A stretch of 64,000 nucleotides of DNA from Vibrio aphrogenes (lineage in GTDB: Bacteria > Pseudomonadota > Gammaproteobacteria > Enterobacterales > Vibrionaceae), in the NCBI RefSeq assembly GCF_002157735.2, contig NZ_AP018689.1:1-64000 (forward strand), given 5' to 3'. The position numbers and the translations under genes were made by a program. This document shows positions 47,613 through 58,248 of this stretch, one piece after another (positions within the stretch are counted from its first letter, which is position 1; each line of letters begins with the position of its first letter). The notes below the pieces were generated by a model. It was not told where the DNA came from. It did no database searches and saw only the letters and a program-made list of their open reading frames with translations.

Positions 47613-48443
47613 ATGATCCGTCTGATTTCTTTTAATAATCCTCGTGTTGCACAAGCGTTTGTGGACTATATGGCATCTCGTGATATTGAGATCATCATGA
47701 TGCCCGAAGGGGAAGGACAATTTGCCTTATGGTTAAAACAAGCGGAGCACCAGCTCGAAGTGGAGGCAGAGCTTGAAGTTTTTATTCGTAATCCACAAGA
47801 TCGAAAATATCAAGCTGCATCTTGGCAAACCGCAGATTCGCGAACTCAGCAATTTCATTACCATACCCCGAGCTTTTTCGCTCAGATTAAAGAAAAAGCC
47901 GGCCCCTTTACCTTAATCATCATGTTAACTTGTGTGGTGATTTATGGATTATTATTTTTAGGGTTTGGCCAAACACTTTTTCAAGCATTGCATTTCCCGG
48001 CCTCGATCGAACAAAAATGGCAATTGTGGCGTTGGATCAGCCATACCTTTTTGCATTTTTCCGTTACTCATATTGTCTTTAACTTATTGTGGTGGTGGCA
48101 GTTTGGTGGTGATATCGAGAAGAAGTTAGGCTCTTTTAAATTAGTCCAACTTTTTGCCGTTTCAGCCGCTTTGTCAGGTGCGGCGCAATATTGGGTTGAA
48201 GGGGCAAATTTTGGTGGCTTATCTGGGGTGGTCTATGCCTTGATGGGCTATATATGGGTATTGGGATGGCGTAGTCCAGAAAAAGGCTTATTCATCCACA
48301 AAACCTTAGTGGTATTTATGCTAGGTTGGTTAGTCTTGGGCTTCATTCAACCCTTTATGGCGATTGCGAATAGTGCTCATTTAGCGGGTCTTGTGACCGG
48401 TTGTGTGATGGCAGCATTAGAAGGTAAGAGCAGAAAAGCTTAA
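47613..48443 (+). CDS. glpG: rhomboid intramembrane protease GlpG
   Basis: GlpG cuts membrane proteins within the bilayer. The protein has 276 residues: a cytoplasmic N-terminal domain (about 1-75) and six membrane segments. The catalytic dyad is Ser204 in GGLSGVVYALMGY and His256 in NSAHLAGL; HTFLHFSVTHIVFNLLW holds the conserved His/Asn of the oxyanion site. It follows glpE by 82 bp. The substrate is not known; E. coli GlpG has been linked to quality control of orphan membrane proteins. Confidence 0.96.
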   Translation: MIRLISFNNPRVAQAFVDYMASRDIEIIMMPEGEGQFALWLKQAEHQLEVEAELEVFIRNPQDRKYQAASWQTADSRTQQFHYHTPSFFAQIKEKAGPFTLIIMLTCVVIYGLLFLGFGQTLFQALHFPASIEQKWQLWRWISHTFLHFSVTHIVFNLLWWWQFGGDIEKKLGSFKLVQLFAVSAALSGAAQYWVEGANFGGLSGVVYALMGYIWVLGWRSPEKGLFIHKTLVVFMLGWLVLGFIQPFMAIANSAHLAGLVTGCVMAALEGKSRKA

Positions 48444-48540
48444 GTTTTGTGCTTTAAGTTAACCTTTGTAAAAACATGGATACTCGGGCAGTTTTTCTAC
48501 TGTTACAATGGCCGCTGGCCGTGATTTACAGCGACACTAT

Positions 48541-49107
48541 ATGGACATGATGAACGACAATTTTTCTTCGTATTTTAATTATTTCTCAACACTGAGTTGG
48601 CAATCGGTTGAGCAATTCCAATTTTCAGAGCAGCTTGATTCTCAGTGGTTACAAGAACAGGGCTCTCTTTCTCAACGTTTTTCTTTACAGTGCGATCATC
48701 TTTGTGCGCAAGTGTTGCGTAATCAATTAGTGTCAGCCAATGACTTAACGGATTTTCAAAAAAAGATGTTATTTGCGCAATCGCATTCCGAGCAAGAGTG
48801 CCTCATTCGAGATGTGATTTTAATTGCGGATGACGAGCCTTGGTTGCTCGGCAGTACGATCATTCCCCGTTCTTCGCTTTCAGATGAACAGTTCGATTTG
48901 TCCCAACAAGGGGAAGTACCACTTGGGCTAACGGTTTTTCAGGCTCAACAGGTTGCACGTGACGGGTTGCATCTAGGTATGATTGATTCACCGTTAGGGG
49001 CATTGGCGGCTCGCAGTTCCCGTCTATGGATGAATCAAAAGCCGATGCTTGTGGCGGAACTCTTTTTGCCGCCTTCGCCTATTTATCGCAAGGAAGGTAT
49101 GAAATGA
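48541..49107 (+). CDS. ubiC: chorismate pyruvate-lyase UbiC
   Basis: UbiC makes 4-hydroxybenzoate from chorismate, the first step of ubiquinone synthesis. The protein has about 188 residues. SECIRDVIL-type (here [12 protein letters not shown]) and [10 protein letters not shown] are family blocks, and [10 protein letters not shown] and [12 protein letters not shown] close it. The start is uncertain: ATG 48541 gives MDMMND; ATG 48508 overlaps a -10-like TTACAAT and lacks a ribosome site. It overlaps ubiA by 4 bp (ATGA). Confidence 0.9.
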   Translation: MDMMNDNFSSYFNYFSTLSWQSVEQFQFSEQLDSQWLQEQGSLSQRFSLQCDHLCAQVLRNQLVSANDLTDFQKKMLFAQSHSEQECLIRDVILIADDEPWLLGSTIIPRSSLSDEQFDLSQQGEVPLGLTVFQAQQVARDGLHLGMIDSPLGALAARSSRLWMNQKPMLVAELFLPPSPIYRKEGMK

Positions 49108-49961
49108 CCCTGGCTAAAGCGGCTGCTTACTGGCAGCTAACTCGAATGAATCGTCCGATTGGCTCTCTTTTACTATTGTGGCCAACGGTTTGGGCGCTTT
49201 TATTAGCGGCGGGTGGCTTACCCGATTGGCATGTCGCGTTGGTGTTTATTTTGGGGGTGTTCACCATGCGTTCTGCGGGGTGTGTGATCAATGATTTTGC
49301 TGATCGTAAAGTCGACGGTCATGTTAAGCGCACGAAACATCGTCCATTGCCATCTGGCCTAGTCAGTACTAAAGAAGCATTAATGCTCTTTTTTGTGTTG
49401 GTGCTAATTTCATTCTTGTTGGTTTTGAGCATGAATCGCTTAACCATTGAGTTATCCTTGGTTGGGGTTATTTTGGCTTTCATTTATCCTTTTATGAAGC
49501 GCTTTACTCATGTGCCCCAGTTGTTTTTAGGCTTGGCCTTTAGTTGGGCAATTCCGATGGCATGGGCAGCAGAGGCTGGCTATTTACCCAATGAAGTGTG
49601 GTTAGTGTTCATTATTAATGTGGTGTGGACCATTGCTTACGATACCCAATATGCGATGGTCGATCGTGATGATGATATTAAGATCGGCATTAAATCGACG
49701 GCTATTTTGTTTGGTCGCTTTGATAAATTGATTATCGGCTTACTGCAGTTAGCTTGCTTATTGTTATTGATGGTACTTGGTGATTGGATGGGGCTGGCTC
49801 AACCCTATTATTGGAGCCTATTGGTCGCTGCGGCATTATTTGTTTATCAACAACGCTTAATTAAAGACCGAGAACGTGACGCCTGTTTTAGCGCTTTTCT
49901 CAATAATAACTATGTGGGGATGGTGATTGCGGTTGGCGTTTTTGGCGGTGTGATGGGTTAA
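49104..49961 (+). CDS. ubiA: 4-hydroxybenzoate octaprenyltransferase UbiA
   Basis: UbiA attaches the polyprenyl tail to 4-hydroxybenzoate in the inner membrane. The protein has 285 residues and about nine membrane segments. The two Asp-rich sites are [15 protein letters not shown] (Asp residues around 67-75) and [17 protein letters not shown] start at ATG 49104, with AAGGAAGG upstream and overlapping the ubiC stop; the longer open frame begins inside ubiC. It ends at the shared terminator with plsB. Confidence 0.97.
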   Translation: MTLAKAAAYWQLTRMNRPIGSLLLLWPTVWALLLAAGGLPDWHVALVFILGVFTMRSAGCVINDFADRKVDGHVKRTKHRPLPSGLVSTKEALMLFFVLVLISFLLVLSMNRLTIELSLVGVILAFIYPFMKRFTHVPQLFLGLAFSWAIPMAWAAEAGYLPNEVWLVFIINVVWTIAYDTQYAMVDRDDDIKIGIKSTAILFGRFDKLIIGLLQLACLLLLMVLGDWMGLAQPYYWSLLVAAALFVYQQRLIKDRERDACFSAFLNNNYVGMVIAVGVFGGVMG

Positions 49962-49990
49962 CTAATCCGGTTGCGGGAATGAACGCGAAC

Positions 49991-50036
49991 TAAGCAATAC
50001 TATCAATGGTGCTAATTATCTGATCATTCTTGCTTG
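49991..50036. repeat. copy 2 of the intergenic repeat family
   Basis: CTAATTATCTGATCAT (50012-50027) repeats 39472-39487 exactly. Outer arms AAGCAA (49992-49997) and TTGCTT (50030-50035) are inverted, and AGCAAT is shared with copy 1. The stem is weaker than in copy 1. Confidence 0.65.
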
Positions 50037-50061
50037 TTAAAAGGCTCGATAACTGAGTTAT

Positions 50062-50100
50062 AAATTATGCCGCACGTGTGTACCACGTGCGGCATAATTT
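50062..50100. terminator. bidirectional terminator between ubiA and plsB
   Basis: A 17-bp perfect stem (50062-50078 with 50084-50100) with a 5-base loop, AAATTATG at one base and ATAATTTT at the other. It serves both convergent genes. Confidence 0.93.
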
Positions 50101-50108
50101 TGTGCGCT

Positions 50109-52544
50109 CTATAGAGAGTCGTCTTGTCGCATAATGCTTTCTTGTAACGTTAGTTGAATTTCCGGTGAGAGCAATTCACCTAATAGGTCAACCAGCACTT
50201 GAATCTTATGCGTTTGTTCTGCTTGTTGGTCTAAGTAGCCTTGCTGTTTGAGTGTTTGGAATAAGGTGGTGAAGACCCCTTTATCAAAAAACTCTGGGGC
50301 ATTAATGCCGTGTAAACGACCTAAACGCTGGGCAATATTTTGACTTTGTTGCTCTAAGGTTCCTTTTTCTATCTTAGGCATGGCAACTAATTGAGTCAGA
50401 GCAATCGCATAGCGCTGTAAGGTTTCGACAATGGTTCGAGACAGTAAGATCAACACTTGCACTTTCGCCGGGTTAATCGACAAAGTGTCCTCTTGTTCAA
50501 GAATTAAGTGCTGACGCGCCAGTTCATCAACGGTGTTATTGACCACGTTTTCAAGATCAGCTTCTGAATAATGTAAGAATAATTCAGCCTTTAAGAATGG
50601 GTAAATTAGCTGGATCGCTTGATGTAATTGTTGACGGGTGATGCCTTCTTTTTGGATCACTAAGTGAGCGATCAAGGATGGAATCGCGAATAAGTGAATG
50701 ATGTTATTACGATAATACGTCATTAAGATCGATTGTCTGCGATCAAGTGAAATAATATCGCCTTTATCATCGGCTTCGACAATAAACTTATCCAGCTTCT
50801 CTGCATGTTCAATCAATTCAACCGCACTGGCATTTGGGACGGTGCTGGTGGCGCTGTAAGGAACCTGTGTCAATAAAGATAAGTAACAGTCAATTTGCTG
50901 CTCAAGCTTGCGACGAGATAAAGCGCGTTGATTAGAGGCCAATAAGGCTGTTGCACACAAGGTTAAGGCATTAGCTGCTGCTGCATCGTTAATGTGCGTC
51001 ATCATTTTATTGGCCAGTTTATTGATGACCGGGTTCATCCATTGCGGTTTTGGCGCATTATCTGGGTCGTGCGTTTGTTTGCTCGACCAGCCAGGGACTT
51101 CTTCATTTAAGTATTGGTTTAAGTTGATAGGCTCACCGAAGTTGACATAGCCTTGGCCGAAGTTGCGTAACTTACGTAAGGTTTTTAACACCATGCCGGC
51201 GCTTTCTTTTTCTTTACGTTTGCCTGTCAGCTCTTTGGCGTAGGTCGCCACTTCCATCACATGTTCATAACCAATGTACACCGGAACTAAGGTCACAGGA
51301 CGATTCAAACCACGCATCATGGTTTGAATCGTCATCGCGAGCATGCCGGTTTTCGCTTGCAATAAACGTCCGGTGCGAGAGCGGCCACCTTCACTAAAAA
51401 ATTCAACGGAATAGCCTTTAATGAACAGCTCCGCCAAATATTCTCTAAAAATGGTCGAATATAATTTATTGCCTTTAAAACTACGGCGAATAAAAAAGGC
51501 ACCACCACGACGGAAAATAGGGCCAGCAGGGAAGAAGTTAAGGTTGACCCCGGCCGCAATATGAGGTGGAACCATACCTTCATTGTGTAATACATAAGAC
51601 AGCAATAAGTAGTCCATGTGGCTACGGTGACAAGGAACGTAAATGATCTCATGACCGTCTTGTGCCAGTTTTCGTACGCTGGCCATGTTGCTGATGTTTA
51701 AACCTTGGTAGAGCTTATTCCATAACCATCCAAGAAAACGGGCTCCCATGCGAATTAAGGTATAAGAAAAATCAGCCGCAATTTCTTCCAACATGTCTTG
51801 GGCTTGTTTTTGGGCCTTTTCAAGTGGAATGTTTTTGCTTTTCGCTTCATCTTGAATCGCTTTTTGAATCTCAGGAGACTTTAATAAGCGGTTAAAAAGG
51901 ACATGGCGCTGCGGCAAACTTGGACCTGAGGCAGCCAGTTTTTGGCGAGAGAAGTGAATGCGGGCCACGCGCGCTAATTTATGGGCGATGATTTCGTCCA
52001 CACCATGAGTGTCCGCCATATAACGTAAAGACACGACTGGGCTAAAGCGGATTAAGCAATCTCGACCAGAAGACACTAATAACACACTTTTTTGACAGGC
52101 ACTCATCGATTGTAAGTAGGGTTTTTCTTTGCCTTCTTTATTCGGCTTTCTGCCCCATAAAATGGAGGTTGGCAGCATTTGAATATCCAGCTCAGAATCA
52201 GCTTGATGCAATTTCAATAATTGAGTGAATAGCGTGACAGATTGCTTAGGTAAGGCTTGTTTACTTTGGGTGGTGAAGCCTTTTGAGGTGAGAAAAACAA
52301 AGCGAGAGAACTCTTGCCCATTAATCACTAAAGGCGCTAAAGGGTCGGGTAGACCTAACGCTTTGGTCTGTGTTTGTAAGCTGATCAAGTCAATATCAGA
52401 ATCAAACGGCATAGCGTAAATGATGGGTTTGGTTAGATCTAACGTCAGTTCTTCAACCGGATTGGCTGGAATGGTTTTGCCCTTTACCAATAACGAAAGG
52501 GGGAGCTTCAAAAGTGAACGAGAAACTAGGTGTCCGTAAGACAT
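50109..52544 (-). CDS. plsB: glycerol-3-phosphate acyltransferase PlsB
   Basis: PlsB adds the first acyl chain to glycerol-3-phosphate at the inner membrane. The protein has 811 residues. The acyltransferase motif HX4D is H306-D311 in [11 protein letters not shown]; the substrate block is FIRRSFKGN and the [13 protein letters not shown] block reads [12 protein letters not shown]. Long helical N- and C-terminal parts match the E. coli enzyme. I start at ATG 52544 ([17 protein letters not shown]); a TTG at 52562 is less likely. It is divergent from lexA, as in enterobacteria. Confidence 0.97.
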   Translation of the reverse strand: MSYGHLVSRSLLKLPLSLLVKGKTIPANPVEELTLDLTKPIIYAMPFDSDIDLISLQTQTKALGLPDPLAPLVINGQEFSRFVFLTSKGFTTQSKQALPKQSVTLFTQLLKLHQADSELDIQMLPTSILWGRKPNKEGKEKPYLQSMSACQKSVLLVSSGRDCLIRFSPVVSLRYMADTHGVDEIIAHKLARVARIHFSRQKLAASGPSLPQRHVLFNRLLKSPEIQKAIQDEAKSKNIPLEKAQKQAQDMLEEIAADFSYTLIRMGARFLGWLWNKLYQGLNISNMASVRKLAQDGHEIIYVPCHRSHMDYLLLSYVLHNEGMVPPHIAAGVNLNFFPAGPIFRRGGAFFIRRSFKGNKLYSTIFREYLAELFIKGYSVEFFSEGGRSRTGRLLQAKTGMLAMTIQTMMRGLNRPVTLVPVYIGYEHVMEVATYAKELTGKRKEKESAGMVLKTLRKLRNFGQGYVNFGEPINLNQYLNEEVPGWSSKQTHDPDNAPKPQWMNPVINKLANKMMTHINDAAAANALTLCATALLASNQRALSRRKLEQQIDCYLSLLTQVPYSATSTVPNASAVELIEHAEKLDKFIVEADDKGDIISLDRRQSILMTYYRNNIIHLFAIPSLIAHLVIQKEGITRQQLHQAIQLIYPFLKAELFLHYSEADLENVVNNTVDELARQHLILEQEDTLSINPAKVQVLILLSRTIVETLQRYAIALTQLVAMPKIEKGTLEQQSQNIAQRLGRLHGINAPEFFDKGVFTTLFQTLKQQGYLDQQAEQTHKIQVLVDLLGELLSPEIQLTLQESIMRQDDSL

Positions 52545-52768
52545 AGCAATGTATAGCCTCAAAATTGAAAAATCAGTGGGGTTTCATTGGAATATCACCC
52601 ACAAAATGCGCAGCAAGAATAGCAGAAATCGACGCGTTCTATTACCTTATTCCGGCGAAATCATGCAAACTGGTCAGACTTTTAAACATTTTATAGGCAC
52701 AGACATCGGTTTGTCTTGTTTAATCATGGTTAAAAAGTGATTCATATCTCTGGAGTTCTTTTTGTTTA

Positions 52769-52804
52769 CTGTATATACTCACAGTCAACTGTATAAAAAG
52801 ACAG
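52769..52804 (+). promoter_or_regulatory. two LexA boxes before lexA
   Basis: Two CTG-N10-CAG boxes, at 52769-52784 and 52789-52804, lie just before the lexA ribosome site. The first has an AT-rich alternating core close to consensus. A paired box is the usual autoregulation site of lexA. Confidence 0.92.
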
Positions 52805-52811
52805 GTGAATT

Positions 52812-53435
52812 ATGAAGCCCTTAACGCCTCGCCAGCAACAAATTTTTGAATTGATCAAAGATAAAATAGATGTAACCGGCATGCCACCCACTCGTGCTGA
52901 AATCGCTCGTGAACTTGGCTTTCGTTCTGCTAATGCGGCAGAAGAACATTTAAAAGCATTAGCGCGTAAAAATGTCATTGAAATTATCCCGGGTGCTTCT
53001 CGCGGCATTCGAATTGTCCAAGCTGAAGACGCTATCTTAGAAGATCAAGGCCTACCTTTGATTGGGCAAGTGGCGGCGGGGGAACCCATTTTGGCGCAAG
53101 AGCATGTGGAAAGCCATTATCAAGTCGATCCTGCGATGTTTAAGCCTCAAGCGGATTTCTTATTGCGTGTGCACGGCATGAGCATGAAAGACATTGGCAT
53201 TATTGATGGTGACTTACTGGCGGTTCATAAAACTCAAGATGTGCGTGATGGTCAAGTTGTTGTCGCGCGCGTGGATGATGATGTGACCGTGAAGCGCTTA
53301 GAGCGTAAAGGTGCCAAAGTATTATTACATGCCGAGAATGAAGAATTTAATCCGATAGAAGTTGATTTGACGCAGCAAGAGCTGACGATTGAAGGCCTAG
53401 CGGTGGGGATTATTCGTAATAACACCTGGATGTAA
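52812..53435 (+). CDS. lexA: SOS repressor LexA
   Basis: LexA represses DNA-damage genes and cleaves itself when RecA is activated. The protein has 207 residues: a winged helix-turn-helix (about 1-70, with [15 protein letters not shown]), the cleavage site Ala89-Gly90 in QVAAGEP, the catalytic Ser124 in HGMSMKD and Lys161 in VKRLERK. The two LexA boxes upstream give autoregulation. The next gene has its own Fur-type site, so lexA may be alone in its transcript. Confidence 0.98.
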   Translation: MKPLTPRQQQIFELIKDKIDVTGMPPTRAEIARELGFRSANAAEEHLKALARKNVIEIIPGASRGIRIVQAEDAILEDQGLPLIGQVAAGEPILAQEHVESHYQVDPAMFKPQADFLLRVHGMSMKDIGIIDGDLLAVHKTQDVRDGQVVVARVDDDVTVKRLERKGAKVLLHAENEEFNPIEVDLTQQELTIEGLAVGIIRNNTWM

Positions 53436-53490
53436 TAGCCCGTCAATATCACAAGCTGACTGAAAACGAGAGTAATCGCTTGTATATTGA

Positions 53491-53509
53491 AATGATAATT
53501 ATTATCATC
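53491..53509 (+). promoter_or_regulatory. Fur box before the methyltransferase gene
   Basis: AATGATAATTATTATCATC is an almost perfect 19-bp Fur box palindrome, 29 bp before ATG 53538. It predicts iron-repressed transcription of the next gene. Confidence 0.85.
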
Positions 53510-53537
53510 AATTAATCTTACGTGACGAGGTTAATTG

Positions 53538-54362
53538 ATGAACACTTCTTTTGCCCCGAAAAAAACACCACCTTGCCAAGCCTATCAGGTTCCCAGTGAC
53601 TTATTACAACCTTTATGGCTTCGGAGCCGTGAAAGCTTAATCGATAATGGCTTAGTCTATGATCCTATTGCCGCGAGAGCTTGTCAGCGTTGCCACTTGT
53701 CAGACGATTGTTTGAGTGGAGATATTGATCAAAAACAACTGCTCCATGCGACATTAACGTCTTTGTGCGATTTAGAAGTTTCGCGCTTTTTACTGCACCA
53801 TCCCAAAGCGTGGATTATTAATGTTGGCGCGGGGTTGGATACTCGATTTTATCGCTTAGATAATGGCTTGTGTCATTGGATTGAAGTGGATATCGATGAA
53901 ACCTTGTTATGGCGACAAAAACTCTTTCATCACAGTGAACGCTATACCATGGCCTGTGGTTCGGTATTGGATATGAAATGGCTAGAGCAGTTAGCGATTC
54001 CTGAAGATGTACCCGTTCTGGTGGTGTGTGAACAAGCTCTGTTGGCTCAACAACGAAATCAAGTGGCTCACTTTATCCAAAAGATTGGTCGTCATTTTTC
54101 TCATGCTGAGGCGTGTTTAGTATTGGCGGGTGATAAAACCCAATCCTATTGGGGAGTGAAAATGGGCTGTGTTGCTTATGCCCATAGCCTAAAAAATCCG
54201 GTGGCCAGTGTGGTGTCATGGTTACCTTGGGTTTATCAAATTAAAGCGCTTTCCCCAATTGAAAGTGAATGTGACCGTTGGCGAGCTTGGCAACGTATTG
54301 TGGCTAAATTTCCTTTTATTAAGCATCGCTTAACCCCAAGTTTGGTGCACATTCGCTGGTAG
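53538..54362 (+). CDS. LCMT-like SAM-dependent methyltransferase, Fur-regulated
   Basis: A cytoplasmic methyltransferase of 274 residues. RSRESLIDNGLVYDPIAARAC near the start, the SAM motif WIINVGAGLDTRFYRL and the following HWIEVDIDE acidic end are features of the leucine-carboxyl-methyltransferase fold. The substrate is unknown. Two close Cys pairs (CQRCHLSDDC) near residue 50 are unusual and could bind metal. The upstream Fur box suggests induction on iron loss. ATG 53538 has GAGG upstream. It sits between lexA and dinF. Confidence 0.82.
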   Translation: MNTSFAPKKTPPCQAYQVPSDLLQPLWLRSRESLIDNGLVYDPIAARACQRCHLSDDCLSGDIDQKQLLHATLTSLCDLEVSRFLLHHPKAWIINVGAGLDTRFYRLDNGLCHWIEVDIDETLLWRQKLFHHSERYTMACGSVLDMKWLEQLAIPEDVPVLVVCEQALLAQQRNQVAHFIQKIGRHFSHAEACLVLAGDKTQSYWGVKMGCVAYAHSLKNPVASVVSWLPWVYQIKALSPIESECDRWRAWQRIVAKFPFIKHRLTPSLVHIRW

Positions 54363-54468
54363 TCGCCAACGAACAAGAGGCGATTTTTAGTCGGGTGTTT
54401 TATCGCCTGAGAATTTCTTTGCTTATGAAACCAAGGTAGACTGTGCCTTCATCTAAGCGAGGTTTTCA

Positions 54469-55818
54469 GTGATCAATCAACTCTTACATATCTTGTCTCA
54501 ACGCACGTTGCATAAGCAAGTTCTCGTACTCGCCATTCCTATGGTGCTTTCAAATATTACGGTTCCTTTATTAGGTTTAGTGGATGCGGCGGTGATCGGC
54601 CATCTAGATTATGCCTGGTATTTAGGGGGCGTAGCATTAGGTAGCACGATGATCAGCGTGACGTTTTGGTTGTTAGGCTTTCTTCGCATGGCGACAACCG
54701 GATTAGCCGCGCAAGCTCAAGGTGAACAACATCCTGAAAAGCTGGCTCTGGTTTGGTTGCAAGGGATGTTGGTCGCTCTGGCCTTAGCGGGAGCATTTTT
54801 GTTATTTCATTCCCCTTTGGCTGATATGATTTTTTCGCTCAGCAATGCCAGTGAAGAAGTGAAACATTATGGCATGCAGTATTTTTCAATCCGAGTGTGG
54901 AGTGCCCCAGCTGCGTTAGCCAATTTTGTCATTCTGGGTTGGCTACTGGGGACACAAAATGCTAAAGCGCCAATGTGGCTGGTGATCACCATTAATGTCA
55001 CCAACATTATTCTCGATGTTGTATTTGTCTTGGTTTTGGATTGGAAGGTCGCGGGGGCGGCTTGGGCGTCAGTGTTGGCTGATTACAGTGGGCTATTGCT
55101 GGGCCTTATGTTTGTTATGCGAACTTGGTTGAAGCAGCAACTTCCTAATATGTTGACCTTAGTCCCACTCGCCACTCAAGGTATTGGACGGATGTTGCGG
55201 TTAAACAGCGATATCTTTTTACGTTCATTATGTTTGCAAGCGGTATTCAGCTTTATGACCTTTCAGGGAGCAGCCTTGGGAGATGAGATTGTGGCGGCCA
55301 ATGCGGTGTTAATGAGCTTTTTGATGATGGTTTCTTATGGCATGGATGGATTTGCCTATGCGATGGAAGCGATGGTGGGTAAAGCCGTAGGGGCGAAAAG
55401 CCGCGGGCAATTACTGCATTCTTTAATTGGCACCTCTTTTTGGGGTTTGGTGTGTAGCGTTTTACTCACGGTCTTGTTCTTGTTGTTTGGTCATCAACTG
55501 GTGCGTTTGATTACCGATATTCCGAATGTCCAAGCACAAGCGGATATCTATTTACCTTGGTTAATGATCATGCCGATTGTCTCAATGTGGTGTTTCTTAT
55601 TGGACGGTATTTTTGTTGGGGCGACCAAAGGCAAAGACATGCGTAATAGTATGTTAGTAGCGATGTTATGCTTTTTTGCTTTGTATTTTAGTTTAGCTGA
55701 TTGGGGTAACCATGCTCTGTGGTTAGCGATGGTTTGTTTTATGGGGATGCGAGGCGTTGGCTTGGCGATATTGTTTTATCGGCAGTGGCGCTCACATACC
55801 TTTATTGAATCCGTATAA
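54469..55818 (+). CDS. dinF: MATE-family efflux transporter DinF
   Basis: DinF exports toxic compounds by proton or sodium exchange. The protein has 449 residues and 12 membrane segments in two similar halves. The N-terminal block VLVLAIPMVLSNITVPLLGLVDAAVIGHL and the LGFLRMATTGLAAQAQGE loop are DinF-type. The start is GTG 54469 with GAGG upstream. In E. coli dinF lies directly after lexA and is SOS-induced; here the methyltransferase is between them, so the SOS link is not assured. Confidence 0.92.
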   Translation: MINQLLHILSQRTLHKQVLVLAIPMVLSNITVPLLGLVDAAVIGHLDYAWYLGGVALGSTMISVTFWLLGFLRMATTGLAAQAQGEQHPEKLALVWLQGMLVALALAGAFLLFHSPLADMIFSLSNASEEVKHYGMQYFSIRVWSAPAALANFVILGWLLGTQNAKAPMWLVITINVTNIILDVVFVLVLDWKVAGAAWASVLADYSGLLLGLMFVMRTWLKQQLPNMLTLVPLATQGIGRMLRLNSDIFLRSLCLQAVFSFMTFQGAALGDEIVAANAVLMSFLMMVSYGMDGFAYAMEAMVGKAVGAKSRGQLLHSLIGTSFWGLVCSVLLTVLFLLFGHQLVRLITDIPNVQAQADIYLPWLMIMPIVSMWCFLLDGIFVGATKGKDMRNSMLVAMLCFFALYFSLADWGNHALWLAMVCFMGMRGVGLAILFYRQWRSHTFIESV

Positions 55819-55854
55819 GAAGCGATGCTTGAGCCGTAAGTGATGGTGGTACCG

Positions 55855-55884
55855 TAAGCGCTCAGAGGCAACCTTGAGCGCTTA
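55855..55884. terminator. convergent hairpin between dinF and sthA
   Basis: TAAGCGCTCA (55855-55864) and TGAGCGCTTA (55875-55884) form a 10-bp perfect stem with a 10-base loop. No T tail is seen on either strand, so it may slow or stop both transcripts only partly. Confidence 0.6.
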
Positions 55885-55892
55885 GTGGGTGA

Positions 55893-57293
55893 TTAGAATA
55901 AACGGTTTAATCCATTTAATGCTGCCACACGGTAAGCTTCCGCCATGGTTGGGTAGTTGAAGGTGGTATTCACAAAATATTCAATGGTATTGGCTGGGCC
56001 TTTTTGCTCCATAATGGCTTGGCCGATATGAATAATTTCAGCGGCACGTTCACCAAAGCAATGGATGCCTAAAATCTGTTTAGTATCCCGGTGAAAAAGA
56101 ATTTTTAGACTCCCAATATCTTTACCTGCAATTTGAGCGCGCGCTAAGTGTTTAAACGATGCTCGGCCGACTTCATAAGGTACTTTCGCGGCTGTTAATT
56201 CCTGCTCGGTTTTGCCAACAGAGCTGATTTCAGGAATGGTATAAATCCCAGTTGGAATATCTTCAATTAAGAAGGTGTCAGCTTTCCCTTTCGCAATTGC
56301 TTGGGCCACAAAGCGGCCTTGATCATAAGCGGCGCTGGCTAGGCTTGGGTAACCAATCACATCCCCAACCGCATAGACATGTTCTACCTCGGTTTGATAA
56401 CCGTGATTGACCGTTAATTGGCCACGTGAATCGGGTTTGAGTCCAACCAATTCTAAATTTAAAGTGTCGGTGTTGCCGGTTCGACCATTAGCATACAGCA
56501 AACAATCGGCCTTCATTTTTTTACCCGACTCAAGGTGCACAATGACCCCATCGTCGGTTCCTTCAATTTTACTGTAGGTTTCGTCGTTACGGATCACGAC
56601 ACCGCTATTCCAAAAGTGATAAGACAGCGCGTCAGAGGTTTCGTTATCTAAAAAGGCTAACAAACGGTCACGAGTATTAATGAGGTCCGTTTTCACTTCT
56701 AAGCCTCGGAAAATTGAGGCGTATTCACACCCAATCACGCCAGCGCCATAAATAATGATGTGTCGAGGGTCGTGTTTTAGGTTCAGAATGGTATCGCTGT
56801 TATAGATGCGCTCATGGGTAAAGTCGACATCTTGGGGTTGGTAAGGGCGTGAACCGGTTGCAATGACAAATTTATCTGCAGTGTATTGTTCTGTTGTGCC
56901 ATCAACTTGAGCCACTGAAATGCTGTTTGGCCCGGTAAAAGACGCCTGACCAAATAATAAGGTACAACTGTTGCGATCATAAAAGCCTTGGCGTAAGCGA
57001 GTTTGCTTATCGATAACAGTTTTGGCGTGATCTAAAATGTTAGAAAAAGAGGCTGTGAGGCTAGTATTGTTTTTACAAAATAATGGGTTGTTATTGAATT
57101 CAATGATGCGACTTACCGCATGACGAAGAGCTTTGGAAGGAATGGTGCCCCAATGGGTACATCCTCCGCCAACACTACTTTCTTTTTCAATGATTGCAAC
57201 GTGTAGACCTGCTTTTGCTAAGCCCATGGCAGCACCTTCACCGCCCGGGCCACTGCCAATGACAATGACATCAAAGTGTGTTGAATCCATCAT
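55893..57293 (-). CDS. sthA: soluble NAD(P) transhydrogenase SthA
   Basis: This flavoprotein moves electrons between NADPH and NADH. The protein has 466 residues with FAD site [31 protein letters not shown] in place of the redox disulfide of related enzymes, NAD site [14 protein letters not shown], and [22 protein letters not shown] at the end. I start at ATG 57293 (AAGGAAG upstream); the 25 extra residues of the longer frame are unsupported. sthA and fabR are divergent, as in E. coli. Confidence 0.96.
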   Translation of the reverse strand: MMDSTHFDVIVIGSGPGGEGAAMGLAKAGLHVAIIEKESSVGGGCTHWGTIPSKALRHAVSRIIEFNNNPLFCKNNTSLTASFSNILDHAKTVIDKQTRLRQGFYDRNSCTLLFGQASFTGPNSISVAQVDGTTEQYTADKFVIATGSRPYQPQDVDFTHERIYNSDTILNLKHDPRHIIIYGAGVIGCEYASIFRGLEVKTDLINTRDRLLAFLDNETSDALSYHFWNSGVVIRNDETYSKIEGTDDGVIVHLESGKKMKADCLLYANGRTGNTDTLNLELVGLKPDSRGQLTVNHGYQTEVEHVYAVGDVIGYPSLASAAYDQGRFVAQAIAKGKADTFLIEDIPTGIYTIPEISSVGKTEQELTAAKVPYEVGRASFKHLARAQIAGKDIGSLKILFHRDTKQILGIHCFGERAAEIIHIGQAIMEQKGPANTIEYFVNTTFNYPTMAEAYRVAALNGLNRLF

Positions 57294-57535
57294 GCTCTTC
57301 CTTTGAAATAGGTTAAATCCTGAAAGCGTTACGGTAATGTTAACCGCTAGAGATGAATAGTAACGCATTCATCTTATTGGTAAATATTAGAGGTAACAGA
57401 CAGTCGTTAAGATCACATAGATAAGGCGTTTGAGGTTTAATTTTAGAGTTGTGGTACTGAATTCCGATTGAGAGAATAGTCGCTGACGAGATTTATCGGT
57501 ATATTACTTTTTACCTTGAACTATTGAGAAACATT

Positions 57536-58150
57536 ATGGGCATTCGAGCACAACAAAAAGAAAAAACGCGTCGTTCATTAATTGATGCCGCTTTTGGGCA
57601 ACTCAGTGCCGACCGAGGTTTTTCTAATTTAAGTCTGCGTGAAGTCTCGCGTGAAGCGGGGATCGCGCCAACCTCTTTTTATCGTCATTTTAAAGATATG
57701 GATGAATTGGGATTGGTGATGGTGGATGAAGGCGGGCTATTGTTGCGCCAATTAATGCGTCAAGCTCGGCAACGTATTGTGGCTGAAGGGAGTTTGATTC
57801 GAACCTCGGTACAGACTTTTATGGAGTTCATTAAGCAAAGTCCTAACGTTTTTCGCCTGTTGTTGCGTGAGCGTTCCGGGACATCGGCAGAGTTTCGTGC
57901 TGCAGTGGCGCGTGAGGTGCAACATTTTGGCGCTGAACTTACCGAATACCTCGTGCGTGCAGGCGTTGAGCAGGAGTTGGCCGCCATTCAAGCAGAAGCG
58001 TCGGTGACGATTGTTTTCACTTCCGGCGCGGAGGCTTTAGATTTGGATGAAGAAGCAAGGAATGTGCTGGCTGAACGAATGATTTTACAATTAAGGATGT
58101 TAGCCAAAGGCACGACCTTAATGAAAGGGTCGATAAAAAGTAGCCTGTAG
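57536..58150 (+). CDS. fabR: TetR-family repressor of unsaturated fatty acid synthesis FabR
   Basis: FabR represses fabA/fabB and senses the membrane lipid pool. The protein has 204 residues. The N-terminal TetR helix-turn-helix is [14 protein letters not shown] followed by [24 protein letters not shown] start at ATG 57536 ([13 protein letters not shown]); GAGAA is upstream. It has its own terminator and lies between sthA and trmA, the E. coli order without yijD. PlsB, another lipid-synthesis enzyme, is 5 kb away. Confidence 0.94.
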   Translation: MGIRAQQKEKTRRSLIDAAFGQLSADRGFSNLSLREVSREAGIAPTSFYRHFKDMDELGLVMVDEGGLLLRQLMRQARQRIVAEGSLIRTSVQTFMEFIKQSPNVFRLLLRERSGTSAEFRAAVAREVQHFGAELTEYLVRAGVEQELAAIQAEASVTIVFTSGAEALDLDEEARNVLAERMILQLRMLAKGTTLMKGSIKSSL

Positions 58151-58169
58151 GTGGGTTATGATTATCACC

Positions 58170-58206
58170 AAGCCGCTCATGGAATGACTTCATGAGCGGC
58201 TTTGCT
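58170..58206 (+). terminator. fabR terminator
   Basis: AAGCCGCTCATG (58170-58181) and CATGAGCGGCTT (58191-58202) form a 12-bp stem, with TTT and then a GC break after it. It is also at the end of the convergent trmA gene. Confidence 0.85.
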
Positions 58207-58248
58207 GTTTTGTGGCTTAATGGATAATGAGCTAATGAAATGTGATAG

